This document shows, in pieces, positions 38,697 through 49,324 of a stretch of DNA of 64,000 nt. Origin of the DNA: Clostridia bacterium (GTDB taxonomy: Bacteria; Bacillota; Clostridia; Christensenellales; Pumilibacteraceae); assembly GCA_022791055.1 (NCBI GenBank), contig JAAVYI010000039.1, forward strand, positions 1-64,000, in the 5' to 3' direction. The notes beneath the pieces are model-generated. The model saw only the letters and a program-made list of their open reading frames with translations, searched no databases and was not told where the DNA came from. Numbering within the stretch: the stretch's first letter is position 1; each line of letters starts with the position of its first letter. The position numbers and the translations under genes were made by a program.

Positions 38697-41600
38697 AGCT
38701 TGACCACCCCACGGAATACTTCGCGGGCGTCGCCCGTCATGAATACCGTTTGTTCGTTATAGTTGACCGTCAGTTCTCCGCCCAACAGGCGCACGGCGAC
38801 GTCCTCGCCCGCTTTGACATGGCCGTTCAATACCGCCGCGACCACCGACGCGCAGGCGCCCGTGCCGCAAGCATATGTTTCGCCGCTGCCACGCTCCCAC
38901 ACGCGCATTTTGATATGCGTCGCGTCGATGATCTGCACGAACTCGACGTTGACGCGCTGCGGGAACAGCGGGTCGGTCTCGATCGCGCGGCCGATGCCCT
39001 CGACGTCCGTCACCGTCACATTGTCGACGAATATGACGCAGTGCGGGTTGCCCATCGATACGCAAGTGATGTCGTATTCCGCGCCGCCTACTTGAACTTT
39101 ACGCCCGACAACGCTGTCGCCGTCCAGTTTTACGGGAATCAGTTGGGGCTTTAATTTGGGCGCGCCCATGTCGACGGTGGCCGAATTGACCACGCCGCCG
39201 CGCGCGAACAGTTGCAACTGCTTGATCCCCGATTTGGTATTGATCGTGATCTGCGTGTCGTTGACTTTGCCGCTGTCGAAAAGATATTTGCCCACGCAGC
39301 GAATGGCGTTGCCGCACATCATGCCCTCGGTGCCGTCGGCGTTGAACATGCGCATTTCGGCGTCCGCCACGTCCGACGGATAGATAAACACCACGCCGTC
39401 GCCGCCCACGCCGAAATGGCGGTCGGACAGGTTGACCGCGACCGACTCCATGTTGGTCACGGGGCGCGTCAGACAGTCGATATAAATATAGTCGTTGCCA
39501 CAGCCTTGCATTTTGATAAATGACAGCCGCTGCTTGTCGGTGCGCATATTGTTGATATTGACAAGCTCGGTATTCTGCTGGCTGTAGCGCGACAGCAGCG
39601 CATACGCGAGCGCGTTGGCGGTGTCGATACTGGTCAGACACGGGATATTCAAAGCCACGGCGCGGCGGCGCAAACGCACGTCGTCCTCGGTCGGAATGCG
39701 TCCCTTGGTGGAGGTCGAGATAAACAGATCGATCTTGCCGCCGGACAACAGCGTCATGGTGTTGTTATCGGGGTTTTCGCGGATCTTGTCGACGCGCTCG
39801 ACGGGAATGCCGCTCTTGGCAATGACGTCGGCCGTGCCGGTGGTGGCGTACAGCTTGTAGCCCAACTCGTAGTATTTTTTGGCGACGTTGACGATCTCCG
39901 GCTTGTCGTTGTCGCGCACCGTCACCAGTATCCCGCCCGACTTTTTCATGTTATAGCCGGCCGCAACCAGGCCTTTATACAGCGCCTCGTCGAGCGCCTT
40001 GCCGATCCCCAACACCTCGCCCGTCGACTTCATTTCGGGGCCTAGGTGCGTGTCGAGGTCCTGTAGTTTCTCAAAGCTGAAGATCGGTACCTTGACCGCA
40101 GTATACGGCGACGACTTGTACAAACCCGTACCGTAGCCGAGATTACATAGCTTTTTGCCGAGCATACACTCGGTCGCCAGTTTGATCATCGGCACGCCCG
40201 TCACTTTGGAAATGTACGGGATCGTACGCGACGAACGCGGGTTGACCTCGATGACGTAGATCTGATTGTCGACGATGATATACTGGATATTGACAAGCCC
40301 CTTGGTCGACAGCGCCGTCGCCAGTTTTTCGGTATAGTCGACGATCTTTTCCCGCACCGCGTCGGTGATGTTGGCGGCCGGATAGACGGCGATCGAGTCG
40401 CCGCTGTGAATACCGGCGCGTTCGATATGCTCCATGATACCGGGAATCAAGATATTCTCGCCGTCGCAGATCGCGTCGACCTCGATTTCCGTACCCATCA
40501 TGTACTTGTCGATGAGAACGATATTGTCGGGATTCTGCGCGAGAATGACCGCCATATATTCCTTGACGTCGGCCGGCGAAAACGCGATGATCATGTTCTG
40601 TCCGCCCAGCACGTAAGACGGCCGCAGTAAAACGGGATAGCCGAGCGTCTCGCCCGCGTGCAAGGCCTCTTCTGCGTTGCGCACGGTCATGCCCTTAGGC
40701 CGCGCAATGCCGTAGCGCTCGAGTAGCGCGTCAAACCGCTCACGGTCCTCGGCCATGTCGATGCTGTCGGCCGGCGTACCCAAAATGCGCACGCCCAGTT
40801 CGCTCAAATGCTTTGTCAATTTGATAGCCGTCTGTCCGCCGAACGCGACGACAGCGCCATAGGGTTTTTCGGTATAAATGATATGTTCGACATCCTCGTC
40901 GCACAGCGGTTCGAAGTACAGTCTGTCGGCGGTGTCGAAGTCGGTAGATACGGTTTCGGGGTTGTTGTTGACGATAACGACCTCGTAGCCGGCCTCTTTC
41001 AACGCCCACACGCAATGCACCGACGCGTAGTCGAACTCGATGCCCTGTCCGATACGGATCGGCCCCGAGCCGAACACGATGACGCGCTTTTTGCCCGTCT
41101 TGTGTTCTTCCTTAAATTCGAGCGCCTCGTTGGTAGAGTCGAACGTCGAATAGAAGTACGGCGTTTCGGCCTTGAACTCTGCGCCGCAGGTATCGACCAT
41201 TTTATAGACGGCGTGCGCTTTCTTTTTGATCGGCGCGCCCGAAAGCGTCGCAAGCGTCTTGTCGGCAAAGCCCAGTTTCTTGCCGCGCATGTACATCTCG
41301 TACGACAGCTCGCCCGCGCCCGCGATCTCCTTTTCGTAGCGAATGAGGTTTTCTATCTTCCTTAAGAACCAGCGGTCGATCAGCGTCACGTCGGCGATCT
41401 CGTCGACCGTCATGATCTCGCGCTTTAACGCCTCGTACAGGATAAACAACCGATAGTCGGTCGCCGGCATGAGACTGTTTTTGATCTGCTCGTCGGAGTA
41501 TGCGGCAAAGTGCGGATTCTCCAACGTCAGCCGCCCTTCCGCGCCGCGGACCGCTTTCATCAAGCCCATTTCAAACGACGGCGCGATCGCCATGACCTCG

Positions 41601-42739
41601 CCGGTCGCTTTCATCTGCGTGCCGAGCGAGCGCTTGGCGTATACGAATTTATCGAACGGCCACTTGGGCAGTTTGACGACGCAATAGTCGACCGTCGGCT
41701 CGAAACAGGCGCACGTTTTGCCGGTCACGGCGTTGGGTATCTCGTCGAGCGTGTAGCCGAGCGCGACCAACGTCGCAACTTTGGCGATCGGATAGCCGGT
41801 CGCTTTGGACGCGAGCGCCGACGAACGCGACACGCGCGGATTGACCTCGATGACGGCGTAGTCCATGCTGTTCGGCTCGAGCGCGAACTGGCAGTTGCAA
41901 CCGCCTTCGATCTTCAATGCGGTAATGATATTGAGCGCGGCCGTTCTGAGCATCTGGAACTCTTTGTCGGCGAGCGTCATGGTCGGCGCGACCACGATAC
42001 TGTCGCCGGTGTGAATGCCGACGGGGTCGAGGTTTTCCATCGAGCAGACGGCGATGACGTTGCCCGCGCCGTCGCGCATGACTTCGAACTCGATCTCTTT
42101 CCAGCCGTAAATGCTTTTTTCGATCAGCACCTGCGTAATCGGCGACAAGGCCAGGCCGCCTTTGGCCACCTCGCGCAGTTCGGCCTCGTCGGCCGCGATC
42201 CCGCCGCCCGCACCGCCCAACGTGAACGCCGGGCGCACGATGACAGGATAGCCGATCGTCGCGGCAAACGCGACGGCGCTTTCGACGTCGTTGACGACTT
42301 TGGACGGAATGCACGGCTGGCCGATCGATTCCATCGTTTCCTTAAATAGCTCTCTATCCTCGGCGCGGTCGATCGTATCGACTTTCATGCCCAAGAGTTT
42401 GACGCCACGGCTTTCCAAAAAGCCCGATTTCGCCAACTGCATACTCAAGGTCAGCCCCGTCTGCCCGCCTAAGGACGGCAGAATGCTGTCGGGCTTTTCG
42501 AGGTCGATGATCCGCTCGAGCGTTTGTAGCGTCAGCGGCTCGATATAAATCGAATCGGCCATGGCCTTGTCGGTCATGATCGTAGCCGGATTCGAGTTGA
42601 CCAGAACGACTTCGATCTTTTCGGCCTTTAAGGTGCGGCAGGCCTGCGTACCCGCATAGTCGAATTCGGCCGCCTGTCCGATCGTGATCGGACCCGACCC
42701 GATAACCAATACTTTTTTGATGTCTTTATTCTTCGGCAT
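38693..42739 (-). CDS. carB-dapF: CarB-DapF fusion: carbamoyl phosphate synthase large chain fused to diaminopimelate epimerase
   Basis: One open frame of 1348 codons. Residues 1-1064 are a full CarB: two ATP-grasp halves ([16 protein letters not shown] near 170; [17 protein letters not shown] near 710) and the C-terminal allosteric MGS domain ending near [17 protein letters not shown]. Residues 1065-1348 are a complete DapF, starting [20 protein letters not shown], with both catalytic Cys in MMCGNAIRC and [12 protein letters not shown]. No stop codon separates the parts, and no ribosome site is visible before the DapF methionine. The stop overlaps pyrG as ATGA. CarB makes carbamoyl phosphate; DapF makes meso-diaminopimelate for lysine and cell wall. 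Confidence 0.93.
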   Translation of the reverse strand: MPKNKDIKKVLVIGSGPITIGQAAEFDYAGTQACRTLKAEKIEVVLVNSNPATIMTDKAMADSIYIEPLTLQTLERIIDLEKPDSILPSLGGQTGLTLSMQLAKSGFLESRGVKLLGMKVDTIDRAEDRELFKETMESIGQPCIPSKVVNDVESAVAFAATIGYPVIVRPAFTLGGAGGGIAADEAELREVAKGGLALSPITQVLIEKSIYGWKEIEFEVMRDGAGNVIAVCSMENLDPVGIHTGDSIVVAPTMTLADKEFQMLRTAALNIITALKIEGGCNCQFALEPNSMDYAVIEVNPRVSRSSALASKATGYPIAKVATLVALGYTLDEIPNAVTGKTCACFEPTVDYCVVKLPKWPFDKFVYAKRSLGTQMKATGEVMAIAPSFEMGLMKAVRGAEGRLTLENPHFAAYSDEQIKNSLMPATDYRLFILYEALKREIMTVDEIADVTLIDRWFLRKIENLIRYEKEIAGAGELSYEMYMRGKKLGFADKTLATLSGAPIKKKAHAVYKMVDTCGAEFKAETPYFYSTFDSTNEALEFKEEHKTGKKRVIVFGSGPIRIGQGIEFDYASVHCVWALKEAGYEVVIVNNNPETVSTDFDTADRLYFEPLCDEDVEHIIYTEKPYGAVVAFGGQTAIKLTKHLSELGVRILGTPADSIDMAEDRERFDALLERYGIARPKGMTVRNAEEALHAGETLGYPVLLRPSYVLGGQNMIIAFSPADVKEYMAVILAQNPDNIVLIDKYMMGTEIEVDAICDGENILIPGIMEHIERAGIHSGDSIAVYPAANITDAVREKIVDYTEKLATALSTKGLVNIQYIIVDNQIYVIEVNPRSSRTIPYISKVTGVPMIKLATECMLGKKLCNLGYGTGLYKSSPYTAVKVPIFSFEKLQDLDTHLGPEMKSTGEVLGIGKALDEALYKGLVAAGYNMKKSGGILVTVRDNDKPEIVNVAKKYYELGYKLYATTGTADVIAKSGIPVERVDKIRENPDNNTMTLLSGGKIDLFISTSTKGRIPTEDDVRLRRRAVALNIPCLTSIDTANALAYALLSRYSQQNTELVNINNMRTDKQRLSFIKMQGCGNDYIYIDCLTRPVTNMESVAVNLSDRHFGVGGDGVVFIYPSDVADAEMRMFNADGTEGMMCGNAIRCVGKYLFDSGKVNDTQITINTKSGIKQLQLFARGGVVNSATVDMGAPKLKPQLIPVKLDGDSVVGRKVQVGGAEYDITCVSMGNPHCVIFVDNVTVTDVEGIGRAIETDPLFPQRVNVEFVQIIDATHIKMRVWERGSGETYACGTGACASVVAAVLNGHVKAGEDVAVRLLGGELTVNYNEQTVFMTGDAREVFRGVVKL

Positions 42740-42822
42740 AGTGCTTTTTCAATCCTCCATAATATCCGTTTAGGCGCAGTTTGAGCGTGTAGACACGCCG
42801 CAGACAGGCAACAGTCGCACTT

Positions 42823-43881
42823 TCAATCCATTAACGCGACAAAACGATCGAACAAAAATTCGGTATCATGCGGCCCGCCGTGCGATTCCGGGTGGAACTG
42901 TACGGAGAACGCCGGTTTGTCGAGATAGTCGATGCCTTCGCAGGTGCGGTCGTTGGCGTTGGTAAATCGGATCTCGGCCGTCGGCGGCAAGGATTTGGGC
43001 ACGACCGAATAGCCGTGATTTTGACTGGTGATATAGGTGCGCCCCGATTGTAGATCGGTGACAGGCTGATTGGCGCCGCGGTGTCCGTACTTGAGCTTTT
43101 TGGTCTTGCCGCCCGAGGCGAGCGCCAACAGCTGATGCCCCAAACAAATGCCGAACGTCGGAATATTGTGCGCGTTGAGTTTGGTCAGTTCTTCGATGAC
43201 GCCCACATTGTCGGCCGGGTTGCCGCCGCCGTTAGAAAGCATGATCCCGTCGGGCTGTAAGTCCAAGATCTCCTCGGCCGTAGCAGACGACGGCACGCGC
43301 ACCACGGTGCAATCGCGTTTTAGCAGCTCGCGCTCGATATTGCCTTTTGCGCCGAAGTCCCACAGTACGACTTTGTGCTTTCCGTCGCCGATCGTCGAAA
43401 TTTGCTTGCACGTGGTGTTCTCGACGGCGCTGCGCACGCGAAAAGCGCGGATCTTTTTCAGTTTTACGTCCAGTCCGGTTTTGGACGGCGTGATCATCGC
43501 GTTCATCACGCCGCTTTCGCGCAAAATGCGCGTCAACTGCCGCGTATCGATTCCGGCGATGCCGACGATGTTATGCGCCTTGAGATAGCTGTCGAGCGGC
43601 CCTTCGTTGCGGAAATTGCTGCCCGTGCCGTCCATTTCGCGCACGATGTACCCGAACAGCTCGGGCTTTTCGCTTTCGGCGTCGACCGTCATGGTGCCGT
43701 AGTTGCCGATGAGCGGGAACGTTTGCGCGACGATCTGCCCGTAGTAACTGGGGTCGGTGATCGTCTCCATGTACCCGGCCATCGCCGTCGTAAAGACCGC
43801 TTCGCCCACGGTCTCACCCGCCGCGCCGACCGATATTCCTTCGAATACCGTCCCGTCCGCCAGAATCAAATATGCTTTCAT
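42823..43881 (-). CDS. carA: Carbamoyl phosphate synthase small chain CarA
   Basis: The glutaminase subunit feeding ammonia to CarB. The N-terminal domain (YLILADGTVFEGISVGA) is followed by a class I amidotransferase with the Cys in TFGICLGHQLLAL near 244 and the HPE of VQFHPESHGGPHDTEFLFD near 332. I use ATG 43881 with CAGGAGG upstream, giving 352 aa; the frame is open further but has no ribosome site. It lies 83 bases before carB-dapF and about 200 bases after purF. That gap holds repeat-like sequence only. Confidence 0.96.
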   Translation of the reverse strand: MKAYLILADGTVFEGISVGAAGETVGEAVFTTAMAGYMETITDPSYYGQIVAQTFPLIGNYGTMTVDAESEKPELFGYIVREMDGTGSNFRNEGPLDSYLKAHNIVGIAGIDTRQLTRILRESGVMNAMITPSKTGLDVKLKKIRAFRVRSAVENTTCKQISTIGDGKHKVVLWDFGAKGNIERELLKRDCTVVRVPSSATAEEILDLQPDGIMLSNGGGNPADNVGVIEELTKLNAHNIPTFGICLGHQLLALASGGKTKKLKYGHRGANQPVTDLQSGRTYITSQNHGYSVVPKSLPPTAEIRFTNANDRTCEGIDYLDKPAFSVQFHPESHGGPHDTEFLFDRFVALMD

Positions 43882-43974
43882 TATGCCTCCTGCAATGGTT
43901 TCGCCCAAACGCTTTAGCGGCGCTACGCATGTGCCCCGTTCGGCTTGGGATGATACCTGAATATACTTTTTCAA

Positions 43975-44081
43975 AACGCCTATGCCGTTAGCCGTCGGAG
44001 AGATTGCTTCGCTACGCTCGGGTGACGGTTTACCGTCAAACGACAGAGACGGTGGCGTCGTCTAGCCGTCATATAGCGGCG
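43975..44081 (-). repeat. Possible degenerate fifth copy of the structured element (purF/carA)
   Basis: The right end, GTCTAGCCGTCATATAGCGGC, joins the purF stop codon in the way copies B and D join theirs; the left part has GCCGTCGGAGAG, as in copy D. The middle is replaced by sequence like GCTTCGCTACGCTCGGGTGA, and the diagnostic small hairpin is missing. Confidence 0.35.
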
Positions 44082-45488
44082 CTAATCGTCGAATTGGTCT
44101 TTCGACGCCTCGCCCACCTCGATCGGATACTTGCCGGTAAAACAACCGTGGCAGTATTCGAGGCCGGCGGGCTTGATGGCCAAAAGTTCTTCGAGATCGA
44201 GATACACGAGGCTGTCGGCACCGAGCTTTTCCCGAATACCCTCGATTGTGTACTTATTGGCGATCAGCTTGTCCCGACTGTCGATGTCGGTGCCGAAGTA
44301 GCAAGGATATTTAAACGGCGGACAGGAAATACACAAATGCACTTCTTTTGCCCCTGCGTCTCGAAGTGAACGAATGATGCGGGCGCTCGTCGTCCCGCGG
44401 ACGATCGAATCATCGACCAAGATGATACGCTTGCCTTTGACCGATGCTTTGAGCGGATTGAGTTTGACGTTGACGGTGCGCTCGCGGCCGGCCTGGTTGG
44501 GGACGATAAAGCTACGGCCGACATAGCGATTTTTGACGAATGCGGCGCCGTACGGAATGCCGCTCTCCAAGCTGTAGCCGTAGGCCGCTTCTAAGCCGCT
44601 ATCCGGCACGCCGCTCACCATATCTGCGTCGATCTTCATCTGCCGCGCAAGCGCTCTGCCCATGGCAACGCGCGCGTCGTACACGCTCAAACCGTCGACG
44701 ACGCTGTCGGGACGGGCAAAGTATACGAACTCGAACACGCACAGTCCGCGCTTGAACCCGTCGAGCGGGTGCTGGAGCGACGTGATTTTGGCGTCGAGGT
44801 CGACGCTGACCACCTCGCCCGGTCGCACGTCGCGCACGAACTTGGCGCCCAACGCATCGAGCGCGCACGTCTCCGACGCGAACAGGATTGCGCCGTCCTT
44901 TTTGCCCATACACAGCGGACGGAAACCGTTGCAATCGCGCACGGCAATCAGCTTGTCCGCCGTTGCAATGACGATCGAATAAGCGCCCTCGATGCGGTCG
45001 ATCAGGTTGTACACCGCGCGCTCGAGGTTTTTGACGGCGATCATCTCCTGAATGAGCAGCATGTTGATGATCTCCGAATCGTTGGTGGTGTGGAACACCT
45101 TGCCGCCCTCGTTGACCATGCGGCTGCGCAAGGCCGCCGCGTTGGTGATATTGCCGTTGTGCGCCAATGCGCAGGTCAGCTTGCTGTGAATGGTCTCGAT
45201 CGGCTGCGTGTTTTCGGCCGAATTGTTGCCGGTGGTCGAGTACCGCACATGTCCGACCGCTACGCGCGTATCGGGCATGTATCCCAGATAGTCGGGGTCG
45301 AATACCTCGGACACCAGTCCCATATTCTTGCGGCACTTGAGCCGCCCGTCGATAAACGTCGCAATGCCGGTTCCCTCCTGCCCGCGGTGCTGCAACGCCA
45401 TCAGCGCCGTCGCCGTATAGCCGACCGCCGATGTGGGTTTGGGGCTGATGATACCGAATACGCCGCATTCTTCATTGATCTTTCGCAA
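44082..45488 (-). CDS. purF: Amidophosphoribosyltransferase PurF
   Basis: First committed step of purine synthesis. The N-terminal nucleophile Cys is residue 8 (MRKINEE-CGVFGI), so a short propeptide is removed. The glutaminase domain has GHVRYSTTG and the PRTase domain has the PRPP loop IILVDDSIVRGTTSARII. Cys residues near the C-terminus (CISCPPFKYPCYFG, CHGCFTG) suggest the [4Fe-4S] type seen in Bacillus. The start is TTG at 45488 with GAGAGGTG upstream. Its placement with glnA and carA links it to glutamine supply; other pur genes are not in the window. Confidence 0.96.
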   Translation of the reverse strand: MRKINEECGVFGIISPKPTSAVGYTATALMALQHRGQEGTGIATFIDGRLKCRKNMGLVSEVFDPDYLGYMPDTRVAVGHVRYSTTGNNSAENTQPIETIHSKLTCALAHNGNITNAAALRSRMVNEGGKVFHTTNDSEIINMLLIQEMIAVKNLERAVYNLIDRIEGAYSIVIATADKLIAVRDCNGFRPLCMGKKDGAILFASETCALDALGAKFVRDVRPGEVVSVDLDAKITSLQHPLDGFKRGLCVFEFVYFARPDSVVDGLSVYDARVAMGRALARQMKIDADMVSGVPDSGLEAAYGYSLESGIPYGAAFVKNRYVGRSFIVPNQAGRERTVNVKLNPLKASVKGKRIILVDDSIVRGTTSARIIRSLRDAGAKEVHLCISCPPFKYPCYFGTDIDSRDKLIANKYTIEGIREKLGADSLVYLDLEELLAIKPAGLEYCHGCFTGKYPIEVGEASKDQFDD

Positions 45489-45508
45489 AATGACACCTCT
45501 CTCGCTTA

Positions 45509-46075
45509 TCAGCGAACATACGTTTTCAATATATCCATTGCCACGGCCGCGCGGGGTCGCCGCTGATCCATGGCCTTTTTCTCGATGTATCGGTGCGCCT
45601 CCGACTCGCTGTAGCCGAGCGTCTCGATCAGCATCAGTTTGGCGCGGTTGACAAGCCTTGTCTCTTCCAGTCGCTTGACCAAGTCGCGGTTTTCGTGGCG
45701 CAAGGCCTCGATGCGCATGTTGGCCGCATACACCATTTTGACGGCGTTATACAGCGTGCCTTTGGAAAGCGGTTTGCCGATGACGATGATCCCAGCGTCC
45801 TCTAAGGCACTTGTCGTCTCCTCGTAATCGGCCGCCTGTTCGATATAAATAACGCCGCCCTCGTGCCGCTCGGCGATCGCCGTCGCCGTACCCGTGCCGC
45901 GCTCGTCGGGCAGACCGGAGCAGACGATGACCATGTCGAACAGCCGTTCGGCCGCAATGCGCCGCGCCGCCGTGCCGCTCGCGGCCGTCACGATGTTGAA
46001 TTTGCCGGTGTACCGAACGACTTCGGCCACGGCATTCTGCGTGCCGCTCGACGCGGCTACGATCAGCGCTTCCAT
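45509..46075 (-). CDS. ANTAR-domain RNA-binding response regulator
   Basis: Residues 1-115 are a receiver-like domain that lacks a clear acidic pocket and the usual phospho-acceptor context, so it may be a pseudo-receiver. Residues 125-185 form an ANTAR three-helix domain (ENRDLVKRLEETRLVNRAKL, then LGYSESEAHRYIEKKAMDQR). ANTAR proteins bind paired hexaloop hairpins and prevent termination. A gene of this kind beside glnA is common in Clostridia. Target hairpins are not obvious in the nearby gaps. It lies 11 bases after glnA and 20 before purF. Confidence 0.88.
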   Translation of the reverse strand: MEALIVAASSGTQNAVAEVVRYTGKFNIVTAASGTAARRIAAERLFDMVIVCSGLPDERGTGTATAIAERHEGGVIYIEQAADYEETTSALEDAGIIVIGKPLSKGTLYNAVKMVYAANMRIEALRHENRDLVKRLEETRLVNRAKLMLIETLGYSESEAHRYIEKKAMDQRRPRAAVAMDILKTYVR

Positions 46076-46086
46076 GCCGCGCTCCG

Positions 46087-47385
46087 CTATATATCCATAT
46101 AGCGCCGCAGCTCGAACGCGGCCTCGTCCGGGCTTTCCTTCGCCTCGCGCGCCTCGTTACGCTTTTCGGCAAAGTACTGTTCGAGTACGGCAACGGCAAG
46201 ATACTTTTTCAGCCAGTCGCTTTTTTCCGCATAGGCTACCGCATCGTCGAGCGAAGTCGGCAACGACAGCTTTTCGGTCGCCCGATCGACGGTGCCGCCG
46301 TCGACGGCCGGCCGCAACGCGCGTTTTTCCTCGATACCGTCGAGGCCGGCGTGGATCAGCAGCGCGGTCAAAATAAAAGGATTGCTCAAGCAGTCGGCAA
46401 ACCGCAGTTTGAACCCATGTCCGTCGGCGCCGGTAAAATATTTGACCAACTGCCCGTAGTTGCCGGCCGACCAGGTGACGAATTGCGGCGCCTCGCACGT
46501 TCCCAGCCGCTTATAGCTGTTGGTCGTCGCGCACGCAAACGGCATGATGTCCCGTACCCGCGACAGTACGCCCTCTAGGAACATTTCCGCCTCGCCGTTC
46601 TTTAGGCCGAACGAGCGGTCAAGCACGGCCGCGCCCGGACGCTTAAGCATCAGATTGACGTGCAACCCGCTGCCCGCCTCCTCATAAAACGGCTTGGGCA
46701 TGAACGTCGCGTACAGGCCGTCGCGGTTGCACACGTTTTTGACGGCCGAACGGAACAGCAACAAATTTTTGGCCGCCGTCAGCGGATCGGCCTGCGAAAA
46801 ATCGATCTCGTTTTGCCCCGGCCCTTTTTCGTGGTGCGAACTGATCGGCTGAAAGCCCATGTTCTCCAGGCTGAGTACAATGTCGCGCCGCACGTTCTCG
46901 CAACGGTCGACGGGCGCCGCGTCGCAATACGTCGCACGGTCGTACGGGATCGTCGTCGGCTCGCCGGCCTCGTCGCGTTTCATGATATAGAACTCGCAAT
47001 CGGTGCCGACCGACAGTTGCAAACTGAAATCGCGCAGCCTTGCGACGGCTTGCTCCAATAGATACAGCCCGTCGGCCTCGAACGGTCTGCCGTCGGCGTA
47101 ACGAATGTGACAAAACAGACTGACCACCCGCCCCGCCTGCGGCCGCCACGGTAATGCCGTCAGCGTTTCGGGATCAGGAAACAGCAGCAGGTCCTCGGTC
47201 GCGTTCAACAAGCCGGGAACACCTGCGCCCGCAAACGGCACGCCTTCGGAAAACGCGGCCTTTAGACGCGAGGAAACCAAAGACAAATTTTTCTGTCGGC
47301 CGAACAGGTCGCAAAACGTCAGTTTGACGAATTTGACGTCGTTTTCCTTTACGTATTGGAGCACCTCGCCGGCTGTATATTGCAT
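46087..47385 (-). CDS. glnA: Glutamine synthetase (GlnA, GSI-like)
   Basis: Makes glutamine from glutamate, ammonia and ATP. Features: a beta-grasp N-terminus (YVKENDVKFVKLTFCDLFGR), the GTDCEFYIM metal-binding strand, SSHHEKGPGQNEIDFS with metal ligands, and GSGLHVNLML. At 432 aa it is a GSI of the shorter, Gram-positive kind. The C-terminal adenylylation Tyr segment of enteric enzymes is not evident. ATG 47385 follows CGGAGGGGATCC. It heads the cluster glnA-ANTAR-purF-carA-carB/dapF-pyrG-thuA-dapL, behind a consensus promoter at 47416. Confidence 0.93.
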   Translation of the reverse strand: MQYTAGEVLQYVKENDVKFVKLTFCDLFGRQKNLSLVSSRLKAAFSEGVPFAGAGVPGLLNATEDLLLFPDPETLTALPWRPQAGRVVSLFCHIRYADGRPFEADGLYLLEQAVARLRDFSLQLSVGTDCEFYIMKRDEAGEPTTIPYDRATYCDAAPVDRCENVRRDIVLSLENMGFQPISSHHEKGPGQNEIDFSQADPLTAAKNLLLFRSAVKNVCNRDGLYATFMPKPFYEEAGSGLHVNLMLKRPGAAVLDRSFGLKNGEAEMFLEGVLSRVRDIMPFACATTNSYKRLGTCEAPQFVTWSAGNYGQLVKYFTGADGHGFKLRFADCLSNPFILTALLIHAGLDGIEEKRALRPAVDGGTVDRATEKLSLPTSLDDAVAYAEKSDWLKKYLAVAVLEQYFAEKRNEAREAKESPDEAAFELRRYMDI

Positions 47386-47415
47386 GGATCCCCTCCGAAA
47401 TTTACATACTGTTTA

Positions 47416-47444
47416 ATAATACACTAAACGCGCTTTTTTGTCAA
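47416..47444 (-). promoter_or_regulatory. Promoter of the glnA cluster
   Basis: TTGACA (47444-47439), a 17-base spacer and TATTAT (47421-47416), with a leader of about 25 bases. The bases 47445-47610 upstream are rich in short GC hairpins and T runs but hold no recognised site. Confidence 0.8.
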
Positions 47445-47610
47445 TCCTTTTGCTTTTTTCGCGGAAGTTTTTTCGTCGCCTTTTTTTCGGCGCACTTTCA
47501 TCGCCGTCGAAAGATACGCGCGCTTTAGACGCGCTTTCTTTGCCGTCAAAAACGGTAGCGCATGACTGCGCAATCGCCTCGCAGGCAGCGCGACATATTT
47601 TCCGCTAAAG

Positions 47611-47638
47611 AAAAACCCGTCGGATAAAACGGGTTTTC
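47611..47638 (-). terminator. Terminator of the phosphoglucomutase gene
   Basis: On the minus strand AACCCGT...ACGGGTT is followed by TTTC, 8-35 bases past the stop codon. Confidence 0.8.
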
Positions 47639-47645
47639 AAATGGG

Positions 47646-49304
47646 TTATTGAAAGCGGCTTTCGATAAATGCCTGCATGGCGGCGAAACAAGCAGCGTTT
47701 TCGTCGGGCGTTTTGCCGGAGGTCAAATAGAACTTGATGAGCGGCTCGGTCCCGCTGGGGCGGACGATCAGTTGCGCGCCGTCGTCGGTCTTGAACGAAA
47801 GCACATTGGATTTGGGTAAATCGAACTGCGTTTGCGTCAAATAATCGATCGTCGAAATCACTTTGCGGCCGCCGATCTCGGTCGGCAAATTGTTACGTAA
47901 CGCCGCCAAAAGTTCGGCCATGCGCGCGTTGCCGGCCGCGCCTTCGTACTGCTTGGACAGCAGTTTGTGCTGATAGGTGCCGAACTGCGCGTACAGCTCG
48001 TTGATACGGTCGACCAACGTCTTGCCCTGCTTTTTATAGTACGCGACCATTTCGGCGACCAACATAGCGGCCACGACGGCATCCTTGTCGCGCACGTGCG
48101 CGCCGGCCAAGCAACCGTAGCTTTCTTCAAAACCGAATACAAAGCGATCGCGCTCGCCTTTACTTTCCAGTTTTCCGATGACGTCGCCGATATATTTGAA
48201 ACCGGTCAATACGTCGAACGTTTCCGCGCCGTAGGCCTCGACCACCTTGAACGCCAACTCGGTCGAAACGATCGTCTTGACAAGCACCGGCTTAGTCGGC
48301 AGCGTGCCGGCGGCATGGCGTGCGGCAAACACGAAGTCGGTCAAAAGCGTACCCGTTTCGTTGCCGCTCATCAAGCGGTACGATCCCCCGTCGCGCACGG
48401 CAATGCCGATACGGTCGGCGTCGGGGTCGGTCGCAATCAGTACGTCGGCTTTTTCTTTTTCGGCCAGTTTGAGACCCAACTGCAACGCCTCCGCCTTTTC
48501 GGGGTTGGGATACGAGCAAGTCGGGAAATGTCCGTCGGGGTGATCCTGTTCGGGTACGCAAACGACGTCGGTCGCGCCCGCTTTTTTCAGGATCGCCGGG
48601 ACGAGCTTATAGCCCGTACCGTTGAGCGGCGTATACACGATACGCACCCCGTCGGCCGAACAAATGCTTTGCTTATACACGTCGTTTAAAAAGTCCTCGA
48701 TGATCTTGTCCGACGCATACTCGACGGCGCCCCTTTTGACGCAAGCCGCAAGCGGTTCGGTTTTGACGGCAAACGGGTCGACGGCGCCTATATAGCCGAT
48801 CATTTCGGTCGCGCGCGCGTCGGTCAACTGACAGCCGTCTGCGCCGTACACCTTATAGCCGTTGTACTTGGCGGGGTTGTGCGAGGCGGTGATCATTACG
48901 CCGATGTCGGCACCGGTCTCGCGCGTCAAGTACGACAAAAACGGCGTCGGCATCAGTTCGCGCGTCAAGTACGCCTTGATCCCGTTGGCGGCGAACACTT
49001 CGGCGACGGTCGCGGCGAACAGGTCGGAATGGATGCGGCTGTCGTGGCTGACGGCGGCCGTTTTCATACCGTAATGTTTCATGCAATCGGCAATGCCTTG
49101 CGTCACCTTGCGAATGGTGTAGACGTTCAAGCAGTTGGTACCCGCACCCAGTTCGCCGCGCAAGCCCCCCGTGCCGAATTCCAGTTCCTTATAGAATGCG
49201 TTTTCGATCGCGTCGGCGTCCCCCGCCATTTTCTTCAGTTGCTCGCGCACTTCGGCGTCGTCGGCTTTTTCGCACCACAACGCATACCGTTCTTGACTGT
49301 TCAT
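47646..49304 (-). CDS. Phosphoglucomutase/phosphomannomutase
   Basis: Interconverts hexose 1- and 6-phosphates through a phosphoserine. The active-site serine lies in MITASHNPAKYNGYK near residue 147, the metal-binding loop is ATDPDADRIGIAV near 300, and the sugar-binding GFEESYG is near 398. The C-terminal phosphate loop is VRPSGTEPLIKFYL near 520. At 552 aa it belongs to the long PgcA/YhxB type of Firmicutes. It follows the ABC exporter gene by 20 bases and has no promoter of its own that I can see. Confidence 0.94.
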   Translation of the reverse strand: MNSQERYALWCEKADDAEVREQLKKMAGDADAIENAFYKELEFGTGGLRGELGAGTNCLNVYTIRKVTQGIADCMKHYGMKTAAVSHDSRIHSDLFAATVAEVFAANGIKAYLTRELMPTPFLSYLTRETGADIGVMITASHNPAKYNGYKVYGADGCQLTDARATEMIGYIGAVDPFAVKTEPLAACVKRGAVEYASDKIIEDFLNDVYKQSICSADGVRIVYTPLNGTGYKLVPAILKKAGATDVVCVPEQDHPDGHFPTCSYPNPEKAEALQLGLKLAEKEKADVLIATDPDADRIGIAVRDGGSYRLMSGNETGTLLTDFVFAARHAAGTLPTKPVLVKTIVSTELAFKVVEAYGAETFDVLTGFKYIGDVIGKLESKGERDRFVFGFEESYGCLAGAHVRDKDAVVAAMLVAEMVAYYKKQGKTLVDRINELYAQFGTYQHKLLSKQYEGAAGNARMAELLAALRNNLPTEIGGRKVISTIDYLTQTQFDLPKSNVLSFKTDDGAQLIVRPSGTEPLIKFYLTSGKTPDENAACFAAMQAFIESRFQ

Positions 49305-49324
49305 ACTGTAACCTCCTCAAAAAC

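Noticed and set aside
43882..43974. Longer CarA with 31 extra residues
   Set aside because: No ribosome site. The extra residues come from repeat-like sequence, and CarA families begin at the later ATG.
47460..47600. ANTAR target hairpins upstream of glnA
   Set aside because: A hexaloop hairpin (GCGC-AGTCAT-GCGC) exists but lacks the expected G at loop position 4, has no proper partner, and lies upstream of the promoter.
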